Positions 34,421 to 45,180 of a DNA stretch of 64,000 nucleotides are shown here, piece after piece. The notes below the pieces were generated by a model. It had not been told where the DNA came from. It did not search any database and saw nothing but the letters and a program-made list of their open reading frames with translations. The first letter of the stretch is position 1, and each line of letters begins with the position of its first letter. This stretch comes from Oegoconia quadripuncta (taxonomy: Eukaryota; Arthropoda; Insecta; Lepidoptera; Autostichidae), in the NCBI GenBank assembly GCA_949316235.1, contig OX438744.1:186001-250000 (forward strand), given 5' to 3'. The translations under genes were made by a program, and so were the position numbers.

Positions 34421-36007
34421 AAATGAAGAACCGGATTGATTTTCATTACATTACTTCAGCAGTCATAAGCCTCCCCCATAGATTTTCATTGGAAGCGGTT
34501 TGCACCCAGTGACTACCCGTGACCTTCATTATATTATCCGCCCATATTATTTGTGCGGTGGATTTCCCAACGCTGCACTTGATGGTGCGTGGCCTTCACT
34601 CCCGAATCTTTGCTCTACCGGTACCGACTCGAGCTATGTGCCAGTGTTACTCCAACTCGTTAACTCGCTGGGCTATCTCGGTGACTTCCGATCTTCCACG
34701 AATTTCCACATTCCTGATTTTGATTGATAAGATTGCTCTTCATTCAAATGTATTTGACTGAATACCAAAAAGGTTTACATATGTAACAATATTATTCGAC
34801 CTTTAAGACTGGCCAGAGGAAAATAAAATTCAGAATCGCGTATAAATTAATTTCTCTTGAGTTGCTTGATCATTACTCTTTAGGGATTGCCTACAGCGTT
34901 GTGACTAAGTGGCAAATTAAAAAATTGCAACGAGTATAACCATAAAAGTATCTTATGAAATAAAGAACTTTTTCTTTTTTACCCCCCGAAGAAAAACAAC
35001 GGGTGTAATATAGCTCAGTAATGGGTGGTCCGATTTGAGCGCGGTTATTTGGTGTAGGATATTATATACTCTTTTACATAATACAAATTAAACATATATG
35101 AACCAGTATTCAGATAGAAAACTCGTAAAGTAGAAACCAATCGAACCAAAGACTTTGAGACATGTATTCAGCCCCGAAATCTAAGCAAGGAAGAAAACGT
35201 GTTCAAGATCACTATCATGCGAAAGATTACCCAGGATACTGGCAGCGTTACCTCTTTGAATGGCAATACTGATGCGTTGGCCAAGGTAAGCGCCAGCTCG
35301 ACGATTGCCGGATACCTCAGTAAGGCGATTTAAATTCCCAACGAGCAAATTATTTTTAATAAGCTTATCTTAAGATTCGTCTTGTATGAGTACATCATCT
35401 CCTATGGCCTTATCATCTATCTTGGCTTTTAGGGTTAAATCTCGATAGTTTAAATATCTATCAATAGATAATAGTGATAGTGCGCAGTACTTGCTCGAGG
35501 CTCTTTCCATACGCACATTTCTTGACTCAGTAAGTTGTTGAATAAATGAATTGAAATTGAAGCTCCGGTATTTGGCATGTTGTTGAGTTAGTTCGGAGAG
35601 ATCGTTTGATTAGACAGGCCGCATGTGGACTGTTATCAGAGGCGACACACCACGACAAACACGTGATTAACTAGGCGAGTACATACATATACCTGACGGG
35701 ATAACGAACGGCCAATAACCGCAAATCAGATCAGCGCGGCGGCTGTTTGTCCGATAACAAGGCTGCATCTATTGTTGGCTCTTAGGATACAGAATAGCTG
35801 CAGTAATATAATAAGTTTACAATGATTTTAAGTCAATTTTAATGACTCTTATGGATAAGGAAGAGTAGACCCCTGAAACTGGTTTTCTTTACCGGCAGCC
35901 ACGTCGTGCCGCAGAGTATAAATAAATTATTAGAAATTATGAAAGGAATTTAATGATTATAACATTTTAAATAACAAAAACAGTTAACGCATTTGTAGAA
36001 TCTGTTG
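34421..36007. other. Long unassigned stretch
   Basis: No gene. ACCCCCCGAAGAAAAACAAC near 34981 looks like the start of a dispersed repeat. Otherwise unremarkable. Confidence 0.3.
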
Positions 36008-36106
36008 GGGTTTCCGGGTCAGTACGCTTCCACCTTCGACCTCATCTTCACTTAACATCAGTTGTGATTGAGGTCAAGTACCAACCCGTTATGCATAAAA
36101 AGAGAA
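36008..36106 (+). mobile_element. SINE family B, 3' fragment
   Basis: TTTCCGGGTCAGTACGCTTC, CACCTTCGACCTCATCTTCA and the AACCCGTTATGCATAAAAA end match SINE B. Confidence 0.75.
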
Positions 36107-36350
36107 GAAGACTTATTATATATATTTATATGCACGAAAGTTTCAAGAGAATTTAGGTTGCTTTACTTATCCTATTCACCCGACATGGATTAGTTACTGT
36201 GCTGTAACATGTTGCTGTGCCTTCAGTCCTTATTGATACAGTACACCATAGTGCCATCAAAACAAAACGTAAGGAATGCAATAAATGATTTGAATTTGCG
36301 TTACGTTTCAGGCTAAATAAACTCGTGTTATTGATCTCTGGGATCTTGAT

Positions 36351-36665
36351 GGGATCTCTATATTTTATCTGTAAAGTTGACAACCCTATATTTTTGTTGG
36401 AACATGTTCGGGTCCTGTTAAAACTAACAGGACCCGAACATGTTGAACCAAAGTCGAACGATATTAAACCACTGGGATCTCTATATTTTATCTGTAAAGT
36501 TGACAACCCTATATTTTTGTTGGAACATGTTCGGGTCCTGTTAAAACTAACAGGACCCGAACATGTTGAACCAAAGTCGAACGATATTAAACCACTGGGA
36601 TCTCTATATTTTATCTGTAAAGTTGACAACCCTATATTTTTGTTGGAACATGTTCGGGTCTTAAC
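36351..36665. repeat. 123-bp tandem array with an internal hairpin in each unit
   Basis: GGGATCTCTATATTTTATCT starts at 36351, 36474 and 36597, giving an exact 123-bp period and about 2.6 copies. Each full unit contains AACATGTTCGGGTCCTGTT, six bases, then its reverse complement AACAGGACCCGAACATGTT: a 19-bp perfect stem. The units look almost identical to each other. The period is a multiple of three, so long frames open on both strands; they are not taken as genes. Confidence 0.9.
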
Positions 36666-36784
36666 CAAAGTCGCTATCATCAGTCTGTTCGTGCGCTTAG
36701 TTCTTTAAAACCACGCAATGGTGTTTGTAATTTAGAGAATTTCTTCCGGAAACCCTATATGTATAATACAAGTTATAGTTTATA

Positions 36785-36833
36785 TTTTATTTCGAAACCC
36801 ACGCGGACGAAGACGCGGGCGGAAAGCTAGTAT
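36785..36833 (+). mobile_element. Helitron-like 3' end fragment
   Basis: ACCCACGCGGACGAAGACGC then GGGCGGAAAGCTAGTA matches the 3' end of the Helitron-like copies. Confidence 0.55.
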
Positions 36834-37344
36834 ATTTTGCTCGTAAAGGTAGGGGTGGCGATTCGAGCCGTGACGTCATCACTCAGCGGGAAGAGTGATA
36901 TAGAGCTACGAGCGTTGTAGCGCCTGTCACGTGAGGCGTGTGGCGCGTGTGACGCGGTCGGTCGGCGTAGTTGCCGCGTGGTCACGGCAATCACGGCGTG
37001 TTTGTATTGAAACTGCGCCAGCGAATCACACCTACTGACCTCATCACAGTTATCTAGAACAGACAATGAAATTAAATCGTTATTGTGCATGGCATTCAGG
37101 TTGTATAGTTGCAGTTGTGATAGCATTCTTTGATTCAGCAAACACTACCTTTGCATTGCATTTACCACACAGTAATTTATTTCACAAATGAAGTAGTTAA
37201 ATTTACACGTTATGTCAATTATTATTATAAGTAATTAGCGTAATAATGCAAAAAGTGAAATAAACATAAAACTTATAATGGGTTAACAACAATAAAGGGT
37301 GATCGTAGTGTTTGTTCCGATTGAGTGCTTTATTAACTCTTCAT
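36834..37344. other. Unassigned sequence
   Basis: Contains a TGACGTCA palindrome at 36871-36878 and a GC-rich patch to 36990. No gene. Confidence 0.3.
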
Positions 37345-37815
37345 CAGCATATCAGCAAAAAAACGTCCACTGCTGGATAAAGGCATCACCCAAAGATCTC
37401 CACAAACAATCCACAAATCATGTAGTGGTAGAGCCACGCTGTAAGCTATTAGCTTGCAGCATGAATGGGCCGGCTCGACCGGGGAAGTACCACCCTCTCG
37501 CAGAAGACCGACGTCTGAGTAGTGGCATTTTGCCACTGCGCTTCGTCCGGTGAGCGAGGGCGCCGGAGGCCCACCTTCCAGTCTCTCTCCAGAATGGTAG
37601 CGGTATTTAAAGAGTTAGTACCCCAGGAGGGTACCAGCACTATTAGTGCTGGAGAATCCCTCAGGCTGCCCTACTTATTCTGGGGTGGACACCTTCCTCA
37701 ATGGCCGGCAACGCATCTGTGACCCTTTTGGTGTTGCGGGTGTCCATGGGCGGCGGTGATTGCTTTCCATCAGGTGACCCGCATGCTCGTTTGCCGCCCT
37801 CTCATATAAAAAAAA
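37345..37815 (+). mobile_element. LINE 3' UTR composite ending in poly-A
   Basis: GTCCACTGCTGGATAAAGGC (37365) and GGGCCGGCTCGACCGGGGAA (37467) are LINE 3' UTR phrases I recognise from moths and butterflies. From 37694 the text becomes the same tail as at 22232-22360 and 51785-51910 (GGCCGGCAACGCATCTGTGA), ending TCTCATATAAAA and a poly-A run at 37807-37826. Two different families may have been joined here. Confidence 0.6.
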
Positions 37816-37949
37816 AAAAAAAAAAATTCTGTGTAAACGTCGTGCACTATGAGAGGTTCTCTGATCTGACAGATCAGACATCACGACGGTCCACCAGACA
37901 TCATGTTTGATGATGGACGTACATATTAACTAGACCAACGAGGAGTCAG

Positions 37950-38042
37950 TTCCGGATCAGTACGCTACCACTTAACGCCTCATCTTCACTTAACATCAGG
38001 TGTGATTGAGGTCAAGTGCTAACCCGTTGTAAGTTAAAAAAA
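37950..38042 (+). mobile_element. SINE family B, 3' fragment
   Basis: CATCTTCACTTAACATCAGG, TGTGATTGAGGTCAAGTGCT and AACCCGTTGTAAG match SINE B. Confidence 0.75.
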
Positions 38043-38045
38043 ATG

Positions 38046-38152
38046 GCTACATTTCATAAGAATAACACCAAGCAGAATTATTTTTGCGGGTGAATATTTT
38101 TGTATGTGTTTCTGCAATATGCAAATAAACGCTTTATCTATTTATCTATTCA
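38046..38152 (+). mobile_element. LINE 3' tail, TCTAT-repeat type
   Basis: Same end as 22772-23045 in the opposite orientation: TTTTTGTATGTGTTTCTGCA, then GCAAATAAACGCTTTATCTA and TTTATCTATT. Confidence 0.65.
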
Positions 38153-38370
38153 AATTACATTTTCGATGGCAACACCTCGCTATTGGCTCGAGTCAATAGC
38201 CCTGTCTCGGGCGGGGTCGGTAAGGATGCGTACACAATATCCGGCCCGCGCCGCCACTATCCGGCCGCGCTCTCATCTCCGCCACTTCCGCGGGCTAAAC
38301 GTTGTCATTACACAGTTTCTTTTGCATTATAAAGGTTTTTGTGGCAGCACATAGTAGCAACGTCAATGCA

Positions 38371-38605
38371 TTGACGACCGGTTGGCGTAGTGGATCGTGA
38401 TCCTGTCAGCGAAACCAACGGTTGCGAGTTCGAATCCCCGCGACGGGTAAATGTTTGTGTGATGAATACGAACATTTATTCACGAGTCATGAATGTTTAT
38501 ATAAATATTTATGTATATTTATCCCTTATCTAGTATCCATAGTACAAGTTTTGCTTAGTTTGGGACTAGCTGATTAGTGTAAGTGTCCGAAATATTTATT
38601 GTTTG
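38371..38605 (+). mobile_element. tRNA-derived SINE family A, near full-length copy
   Basis: The head TTGACGACCGGTTGGCGTAG is followed by the B box GCGAGTTCGAATCCCCGCGA, the TGTGATGAATACGAACATTT body and the tail blocks TATCTAGTATCCATAGTACA and GTTTGGGACTAGCTGATT. It has no matching acceptor stem, so it is a SINE and not a tRNA gene. Confidence 0.8.
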
Positions 38606-39417
38606 CCATTTTTACATACGGAGTCCCTCGATACTCGTTAGATATGGTAGACCTTACCTAATTTTGCATCAAATTTTATTTGGTTAACAGTTTACTTAAG
38701 TTTTCTTCGTCACATCCCATTAAAAATGGATATCATTGTCCAACTAATAATAATATAAATGCAAAACAGTGTCCGTTTGAATCGTCTTCACATTTCAACT
38801 GGAACTTGAATTATACCCACCTACATGATATCACGACCTTTATCCCAAACGGGGTGTTCAATCTCCAACGTTCGTCTTAGAGACCAAGAAACGCATGCCC
38901 TTAACATAACCAGTAACTAGGCACTCTCTAGGCGAAAGATAAGACAGGGGATCCTAATAAAACGACGAGTATTGCCCACCCGGCGCGCGATAATGCTCCA
39001 GACTTTTGTAGCAAATAACTTCGTAATCTGGCTGAAAAACGGTCGAGCATAAATATTTTACGGGCACAGATTATAACTGGGAGGGTTCTTATTTCCAATT
39101 ATAATTGCCGGTGGGCCGGCGCGGGAGCGGCCATTATGCACCGGCCTCACGTACCGCGATAGCATCGCTCCCCCCCCCGCGCGCGCCCCGCCCCGCCGCA
39201 CGATGCCTGATATATAATAATGCCATTAAAGTTTCTGGAGCAGCTCCAAGCCAGCCCCCGTCGCGGCTGATCAACACACAATAATTTACTCCAGTCGATG
39301 CTTCAATACGCGGTTATTGGCTGCGGCAAACTTCACTTGCTCAATTACTGCTCTAATAAGTTAGAGCACATTCGAGGTAACATCTCTTGTAGTATTAAGA
39401 CTAAATATGTACATACA
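38606..39417. other. Unassigned with a GC-rich islet
   Basis: No gene. The islet at 39165-39205 (CCCCCCCCCGCGCGCG, then CCCCGCCCCGCC) is followed by ATATAATAATG. Confidence 0.3.
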
Positions 39418-39419
39418 TA

Positions 39420-39553
39420 ATGTCACGCCTGTTTCCCGTAGGGGTAGGCAGATACCACAGACTTCCACTTGCTACGATTCTGACACACCTCGTCTGCTTC
39501 CTTTACTCTCATAAGGTTGTTCATACATGCTCGTCGGTTTAGGGTACTCTAGA
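39420..39553 (-). mobile_element. LINE tail family Q, 3' end
   Basis: The minus strand reads AGAGTACCCTAAACCGACGA, GAATCGTAGCAAGTGGAAGT and GGAAACAGGCGTGACATTAT. The first words continue exactly where the plus-strand copy of the same family at 39556-39870 stops (GTCAAGAGTAC). Confidence 0.7.
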
Positions 39554-39555
39554 AA

Positions 39556-39870
39556 GTAGAATAAATGCAGTGGAAATGAGATCATTGAGAAGTATGAAAA
39601 GTCACCCCGACTTTGAAAGATAGAATCAGAAATAGTGTAATTAGGGAGTTAAGCAGTGTGAATGAAGATGTAGTGACAAAGATTGAAAAAGGTATGCTGA
39701 GATGGTTTGGACATGTGGAGAGGATGAATGAAAGAAGACTTACGAGAGAGATATACGAAGCGAATGTGGATGGTATTGTTGGTAGGGGAAGACCACGACG
39801 AACGTACCATGATCAAATCGGGGACGTCTTAAAGAAAGGCCAAGTCAAGAGTACTAAATATATATCACAA
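39556..39870 (+). pseudogene. LINE ORF2 C-terminus, family Q
   Basis: An EMRSLRSM segment at 39576 is followed, after a frame change, by [40 protein letters not shown] and [20 protein letters not shown]. The RW(F)GHVERM block and the GRGRP block are typical of the C-terminus of RTE-like and related LINE proteins. One frameshift is visible near 39605. RT and endonuclease are missing. The copy lies head to head with the fragment at 39420-39553. Confidence 0.8.
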
Positions 39871-40364
39871 AATAATCTAATTCACATTCAACGACCTAAT
39901 AAAGTCTACTACTGAACATACTATTTGCATTCAAGGTAGAAGTTGCCTTAAAGCGATATTACACGGTTCACTTCTGCCTTTCAATTTGGATGAAACAATC
40001 AAATAGAATCGTGTAAATATAAAAAAGAGTCATTCCATGTCAATATTCAATCGCATTACTTCTTCTGTGCCTTGCAACCAAAGTGAATCAATTTTGTTGG
40101 ACCGTGTAACATTGGCTTGTCACCACGCTGGGCAGGCGAGTTGGCCATCTCTGGGAACTTGGGGCCAATGACTCGTAGTCCCCTTTAACTACACCCACGA
40201 ACGGGAAGCGACGGGTTGGTCTTATTCTAATGTAATTATTTCACATTAAACAAATAAATACCTAAACCAACGTTCTACTATCAAACCAAGCAAAGTCTAT
40301 AGTACTATGAACACTAGGTAAGTGATAAACTAGGTAAATACCTTTAAATTCGGATACATTTCGG
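39871..40364. other. Unassigned sequence
   Basis: Nothing recognised. Confidence 0.3.
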
Positions 40365-40679
40365 GGAGTGTGCGTTGGAATTACATAATCTTATTCCACC
40401 GTCACCCTTCCATCTTCGGACCACTAGGCGTGGGGAGGGATTCCACCCGTATATAGTTAATATACCGAACATTCGCACTAAGAAGTTCGACACTTCATTC
40501 ATCATCCGAACAGCCAAGGCATGGAACTCCCTTCCGGCGTCAGTCTTTCCTGAATCCTACAACCTTGGGATCTTCAAGAGCAGAGTGAATAGGCATTTAC
40601 TGAGATCGCGTGCTTCATCTCCGACCACATCGTCACTTTCCATCAGGTGAGATTGTGGTCAAACGCGTATCCAGTCAAT

Positions 40680-40710
<31 letters not shown>
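40365..40710 (+). pseudogene. LINE ORF2 C-terminus, family P, with long poly-A
   Basis: The frame from about 40375 encodes ELHNLIPPSPFHLRTTRRGE, GFHPYIVNIPNIRTKKFDTS, RTAKAWNSLPASVFPESYNL and GIFKSRVNRHLLRSRASSPT to a stop at 40648-40650. This is the conserved tail after the RT thumb of a jockey/CR1-group LINE (AWNSLPASVFP box). A 3' UTR of about 30 bases and a poly-A run (40683-40711) follow. The clean frame and long A tail suggest a fairly recent insertion. Confidence 0.85.
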
Positions 40711-40714
<4 letters not shown>

Positions 40715-40925
40715 CGACTTAAAAACCACCTCTTGGTTATACAAAAGAGAGCAAGGTGACCCTTACCTTACCTCGCTGGTTTCAAACTCATACTGTGGTG
40801 TGTGGTTGGTCACAGCAACGGTACTGTCAGCGGCAATAACTCTCATAGGCGTATAGGCCTATCAGTGGCGTATCACCGACGGCAACCGTCTCGGCAGACT
40901 GGCTTGAAGCAGTAGCCTCATTATA

Positions 40926-41455
40926 TTATACTAGTCTGTACATTCACAGGCTCACTATATACACATTCTGACGTATTTATTTATACTAGTCTGTACATTC
41001 ACAGGCTCACTATATACACATATACACATTCTGACGTATTTATTTATACTAGTCTGTACATTCACAGGCTCACTATATACACATTCTGACGTATTTATTT
41101 ATACTAGTCTGTACATTCACAGGCTCACTATATACACATATACACATTCTGACGTATTTATTTATACTAGTCTGTACATTCACAGGCTCACTATATACAC
41201 ATATACACATTCTGACGTATTTATTTATACTAGTCTGTACATTCACAGGCTCACTATATACACATTCTGACGTATTTATTTATACTAGTCTGTACATTCA
41301 CAGGCTCACTATATACACATTCTGACGTATTTATTTATACTAGTATGTACATTCACAGGCTCACTATATACACATTCTGACGTATTTATTTATACTAGTC
41401 TGTACATTCACAGGCTCACTATATACACATATACACATTCTGACGTATTTATTTA
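40926..41455. repeat. Minisatellite: nine units of 55 or 63 bp
   Basis: CTAGTCTGTACATTCACAGG begins units at about 40931, 40986, 41049, 41104, 41167, 41230, 41285, 41340 and 41395. Spacing alternates between 55 and 63 bp because an 8-base ATATACAC block is present once or twice. Unit order is short, long, short, long, long, short, short, short, long. Unit 8 has CTAGTATG in place of CTAGTCTG. Confidence 0.95.
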
Positions 41456-41774
41456 TAATACACGTAATTATTATTTTGTATATTGATACTACACTATACA
41501 TACACTATCCCGACTATAATTATTTATTATTATTCTGCTCATTATTGTAGCTCACGTGGCGTCCGTTCGTCACTGGCCATTTGGAGGCACTGAAAACCAG
41601 CGCTGTTATTCGACGCAGCATGAGCTGAGTGCTAACCCATTTGTGCACGCCGCAACACGTGACAGCATTGTCGGGATCTTCTTCATAATTGTATTTCTAT
41701 TTTAGCTATAATTTACTACTTTACTACTTTTTGCATCGTGTTGCGGCGTTCATAATAAACTATTCTTATTCTTA
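41456..41774. other. Unassigned sequence
   Basis: AT-rich on the left. A TTACTACTTTACTACTTTTT direct repeat lies at about 41708. No gene. Confidence 0.3.
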
Positions 41775-41908
41775 TACATTTATTACAAGCATCCAAACAT
41801 AAATATTCGTATTCATCACACAATCATTTGCTCCTTGCGAGATTGAACCCGCTACCATTGCTTTCGATGGCAGGGTTACTACCCATTTCACAAATAACAG
41901 GTCGTCAT
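41775..41908 (-). mobile_element. tRNA-derived SINE family A, head and body
   Basis: The minus strand begins TGACGACCTGTTATTTGTGA, has a B-box relic GCGGGTTCAATCTCGC and a TGTGTGATGAATACGAATAT body. The 3' tail is missing. Confidence 0.65.
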
Positions 41909-42324
41909 AATAGTAGTTGTATTGTACGGTGCTAATATGTACATACGCCTAGACGTACGTATTATTGCTAATGATGTTATATTGGAAACCAAACAAGAGC
42001 GTAATTGCTCGTGATTGGCAGATTAATTAACAATACGGCCGCGCGGCTACGTCTCTGTCGCACACTAGCTCACCTATATCTAATCGTTAAATTAGTTCAT
42101 GGAAGAGAAGGTACAATAATACAATACAATACAAATACACCTTTTTGCACAACAGAAAAGAAAATACAGTTTCAGAAAAGTGGTAAGAATAGAATGTACA
42201 CTTTGGCAATAATATTTTTTTTTTACATTTCATATTTAGGTGTGCATATAGTCTTTTCAGGAATAAAAAGCTGAATTGAATACTGCGGTCACCTCTGGGA
42301 TGGTTCAATTCTGTAGAATGACGT
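41909..42324. other. Unassigned sequence
   Basis: Nothing recognised; ACAATACAATACAA is a short simple repeat at about 42119. Confidence 0.3.
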
Positions 42325-42563
42325 TTTTTATGCACAACGGGCCGCAAGTGAATGTGAGGCCGAAGGTGGAAGCGTACTAGCCCGGAAACCCCATCTTATT
42401 TTGCTGATTGTCGACTTAGATAAGATGGTGGTAGCTAGCCAGTCGGACATTTAAAATGCCTTACCACCAACTAAACCGAATTCTAAACATGTATCGAGAT
42501 CGAACCCGCGACCTCCGATTCGTAAATCCAATGTTGTTTACATTGAGCCACGGAGGCGGTCAA
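42325..42563 (-). mobile_element. SINE family B, near full length
   Basis: The minus strand shows the head GACCGCCTCCGTGGCTCAAT, a B-box region GCGGGTTCGATCTCGATACA, the AGATAAGATGGGG region and the TTCGGCCTCACATTCACTTG 3' end. Confidence 0.75.
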
Positions 42564-42639
42564 ACGTGCCAAAAGACTCATAGGTGACTGTTCGATGACT
42601 GCTAAATCAAGGTCGCCTCTCACTCAGTCTTTTACAGAA

Positions 42640-42845
42640 TGCACTTCGGTGAGTGAGCGTTGGAATTATATCATCTTATTCCACCGTCGCGATTTCATTA
42701 AGATCTTCAAGAGCAGAGTAAACAGGCAACACCTGAGATCGCGCAACAACTGAGATCGCACAACAACTGAGATCGAGTGCTTCATCTTCGGCCAAATCGT
42801 TACTTTCCATCAGGTGAGATTGTGATCTAAGGTGTATCTAGTTAA
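42640..42845 (+). mobile_element. LINE tail family P, rearranged copy
   Basis: GAGTGAGCGTTGGAATTATA and AAGATCTTCAAGAGCAGAGT match family P, but the coding between the PPSPF and FKSRV positions is deleted. A 17-bp unit containing AACAACTGAGATCG is triplicated at about 42732-42779. Confidence 0.65.
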
Positions 42846-42846
42846 G

Positions 42847-43144
42847 AGAGTTTATTCCGTCCAGTGGCGCCCTCGTTGGATAAATTAAAAATTCTTTTTT
42901 AATACTTCATTAATCAATAATATTGCTCAGACTTGCACACGAAAGCAGCTAAATGCTATCTTTCCAGAATTCACGATTATAAAAAGTGGCCATTTTCATT
43001 AATAACTTTTAATTCTCGAAAATAACCGTGATTGAAGCTATTTAGGTATTAGAGTGCAGATTAGAGCAATATTTTTGATTAATGCCGTATTTAAAAGGAA
43101 ATCTTAATATATCCAATTAGAGCGCCACTGGAATGATCAAACCC
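42847..43144. mobile_element. MITE with imperfect 50-bp TIRs
   Basis: The left end CCAGTGGCGCCCTCGTTGGA and the reverse complement of the right end CCAGTGGCGCTCTAATTGGA match at most positions, and the similarity extends about 50 bp. No clear target duplication, so superfamily is unknown. The interior is AT-rich and non-coding. Confidence 0.6.
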
Positions 43145-43707
43145 TCATCGTAAAAATAAAAAAATACAAAAGGATGACGTTGCCATAAAATCACAATAGT
43201 CTGGTCTGACATGTAGTAAGAAGTGCGAATTATACAGAGAGATGGCTTCGATAAATAAATAAATCTCCTTGTTCGAACAAAGAGAGCTCAAGACGTAGTA
43301 ATTGGCTCCGGCCTGCGCCTGAAGCCTTGATATTTGAATCCCGCGCTAAGTCGGAGATCAAGGAGATTACAGCTGGTTTTATAAACTAATGCTTCTGATT
43401 ATTTTATGTCATAGAATATTTTGCTGTTTTTATTATTTGAACGGCAACTTCTATGAAACAATATTCTTTATGAATGTGCTAAAATAAGTAAATATCAAAT
43501 CATAACTTATTGTTCTTCGTGTAACGAAATGTTTGCGATGTCCCATCGTGATCATCGTTACCACTCTGTGTGGTCCACTGATGGACTGCCTTCAATACTC
43601 ATACATTACTGTAATACTCCTTTAGGTATAAAATCGGTTTTGGCATGTAAAAGGAATCTTTCCGTGGGTGTCGTAAAATATTGAACTTTCCACCAGAAAC
43701 ATCTTTT
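43145..43707. other. Unassigned sequence
   Basis: Nothing recognised. Confidence 0.3.
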
Positions 43708-43973
43708 TTTTATGCACAAGGGTTAGCACTTGACCTCAATCACACCTGATGTTAAGTGAAGATGAGGCCGAAGGTGGAAGCGTACTGACCCGGATACCCA
43801 AATGCTATTAACATTGCTGTTTGGCGGCAGATTTGGATAAGATGGTGGACATTTAAAATGCCTTACCACCATCCAAACCGAGTACTAAATATGTACCCCG
43901 CTGGGGATCGAACTCGCGACCTCCGATTCGTAAACCCTATGTTGCTTACATTGAGCCACGGAGGCGGTTAAAT
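43708..43973 (-). mobile_element. SINE family B, full length
   Basis: The minus strand shows the complete order: head CCGCCTCCGTGGCTCAATGT, B box GGTCGCGAGTTCGATCCCCA, CACCATCTTATCCAAATCTG, CTTCGGCCTCATCTTCACTT and a 3' A-rich tail. Confidence 0.85.
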
Positions 43974-44452
43974 TAATTAAGTTAATAAATTAATGTATTT
44001 GTATATATTTTCCATTTCTGAATATTTCAAAAGGTGAAACGTGAATGTTGTTTTAAGTATTTATCCCATTTCGGATAAAGGTCGTGACGTTATGTATGTA
44101 TGTCAAGCTACGTACTCGTATTATCTAAATAATATTAGAGATCACCGAAGTAGCTTCCGAAAATAGATAACCTACTCGCAGGTAACGTTTACTGAAGCAG
44201 AGCGTTATGTGGCGTTACGGTAACGCGTACCTCTCCCACATGATACACATTACCGGCTGAGTCGAGGCGTACGGGACGAGATTACGTCGATAAGTAGGTC
44301 TGTGTGTGAGGACCAATGGATGTATTGAGAGAATAGTGTGTCTTACAAATTTATTAGTAGGTACAGTCAGTCAGAAACAAATAAACCTTTACAGGCCTGC
44401 ATAATACAAATTAAGTTTACGCACGAAATCATTATTGAATTGTATCATACAT
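43974..44452. other. Unassigned sequence
   Basis: CCCATTTCGGATAAAGGTCG near 44067 is a phrase also seen in inverted form near 38830; otherwise nothing. Confidence 0.3.
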
Positions 44453-44525
44453 ACATAATGTCACGCCTGTTTCCCATAGGGGTAGACAGAGACCACAGAC
44501 TTCCACTTGCTACGATCTGACACAA
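44453..44525 (-). mobile_element. LINE tail family Q, 3' end only
   Basis: ATGTCACGCCTGTTTCCCAT and CACAGACTTCCACTTGCTAC match the reverse complement of the family Q 3' end. Confidence 0.7.
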
Positions 44526-44841
44526 ACTGACTAAATTACATGTACACCCGGAGAATAGTACCCTCCTTCTGGAGCATTCGGGTGAAAAGGTAGTCTATGT
44601 CCTCCTCGAAAATTTCAACTATTCTTGTGCAAAAATTTAACTTTGTGATGGAAAGAGAAATATTTTTTTTTTATATATTTTATAATCTTAAGACAGAGGA
44701 CATGCCCGTGCTCTGATCTAGTATTCGCGGATCACTTCGTAGTGAAATTAGTTTTTATTCTTGAACTTTAAAAACCTACTGAAGTCAGTGCCACTTCGCC
44801 ACATTGACGAATTAGGAAAAGGACGAACGGGGAAATAGGCG
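44526..44841. other. Unassigned flank of the copia element
   Basis: No gene. The last 40 bases (GGAAAAGGACGAACGGGGAA) belong to a degenerate GAAATGGACGAA repeat that continues beyond the copia insertion. Confidence 0.35.
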
Positions 44842-44846
44842 AATAA

Positions 44847-45037
44847 TATTAAAACTATTTGGTTCCTTTATAATAGGCCATTACACATTATTTTAAATAT
44901 GTTTTTTCTACTCTTCCTTTTATAGCTGTCAGTTTTTTGTTTACCTTTACTCTTTTATCTTACTTCTTGTCAGTTCGTTGTACCTATGAAATATATCACA
45001 ATACGCTAACCATTGTGTTCCTCATTACTAAACAGGA
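44847..45037 (+). repeat. 5' LTR of the copia element
   Basis: It begins TATTAAAACTATTTGGTTCC and ends TACTAAACAGGA. It differs from the 3' LTR by one G insertion in a T/G run near 44938 and one C/T change near 44981. The ends are not the usual TG...CA, so the boundary rests on the AATAA duplication and the adjacent primer site. Confidence 0.85.
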
Positions 45038-45047
45038 GGTTATGGGC
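45038..45047 (+). promoter_or_regulatory. Primer binding site
   Basis: GGTTATGGGC follows the 5' LTR directly. It equals the first ten bases of the Drosophila copia site, which pairs with an internal fragment of initiator methionine tRNA and not with its 3' end. Confidence 0.6.
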
Positions 45048-45072
45048 ATTAATCTGATATAAAGGATAAGCA

Positions 45073-45180
45073 ATGGAAGGAGACAATGTCGCAGCACAAC
45101 CACAACAGTGGACATCATCCGCACCATCTCGCGGAAATACAAGTGTGGGCATCATCTCCGCAGGCGTACCAGGTATTTAA
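45073..45180 (+). pseudogene. Copia gag N-terminal remnant (35 codons)
   Basis: The ATG at 45073 opens a frame with MEGDNVAAQPQQWTSSAPSR and ends in TAA at 45178-45180. It sits where copia gag-pol starts. The deletion junction lies shortly after this point, and the frame is the same as that of the downstream pol. Confidence 0.5.

Noticed and set aside
36153..36708. Frames of 175 and 127 codons on opposite strands
   Set aside because: They are a consequence of the 123-bp tandem period, a multiple of three; no start context or family similarity.
38371..38460. Functional tRNA gene
   Set aside because: A and B boxes are present but the acceptor stem does not pair and the sequence continues as a SINE body; the same holds for the heads at 11913, 50441, 51505 and 60338.
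40926..41455. CRISPR-like array
   Set aside because: Repeats are contiguous without unique spacers, and the setting is a eukaryotic genome; it is a minisatellite.
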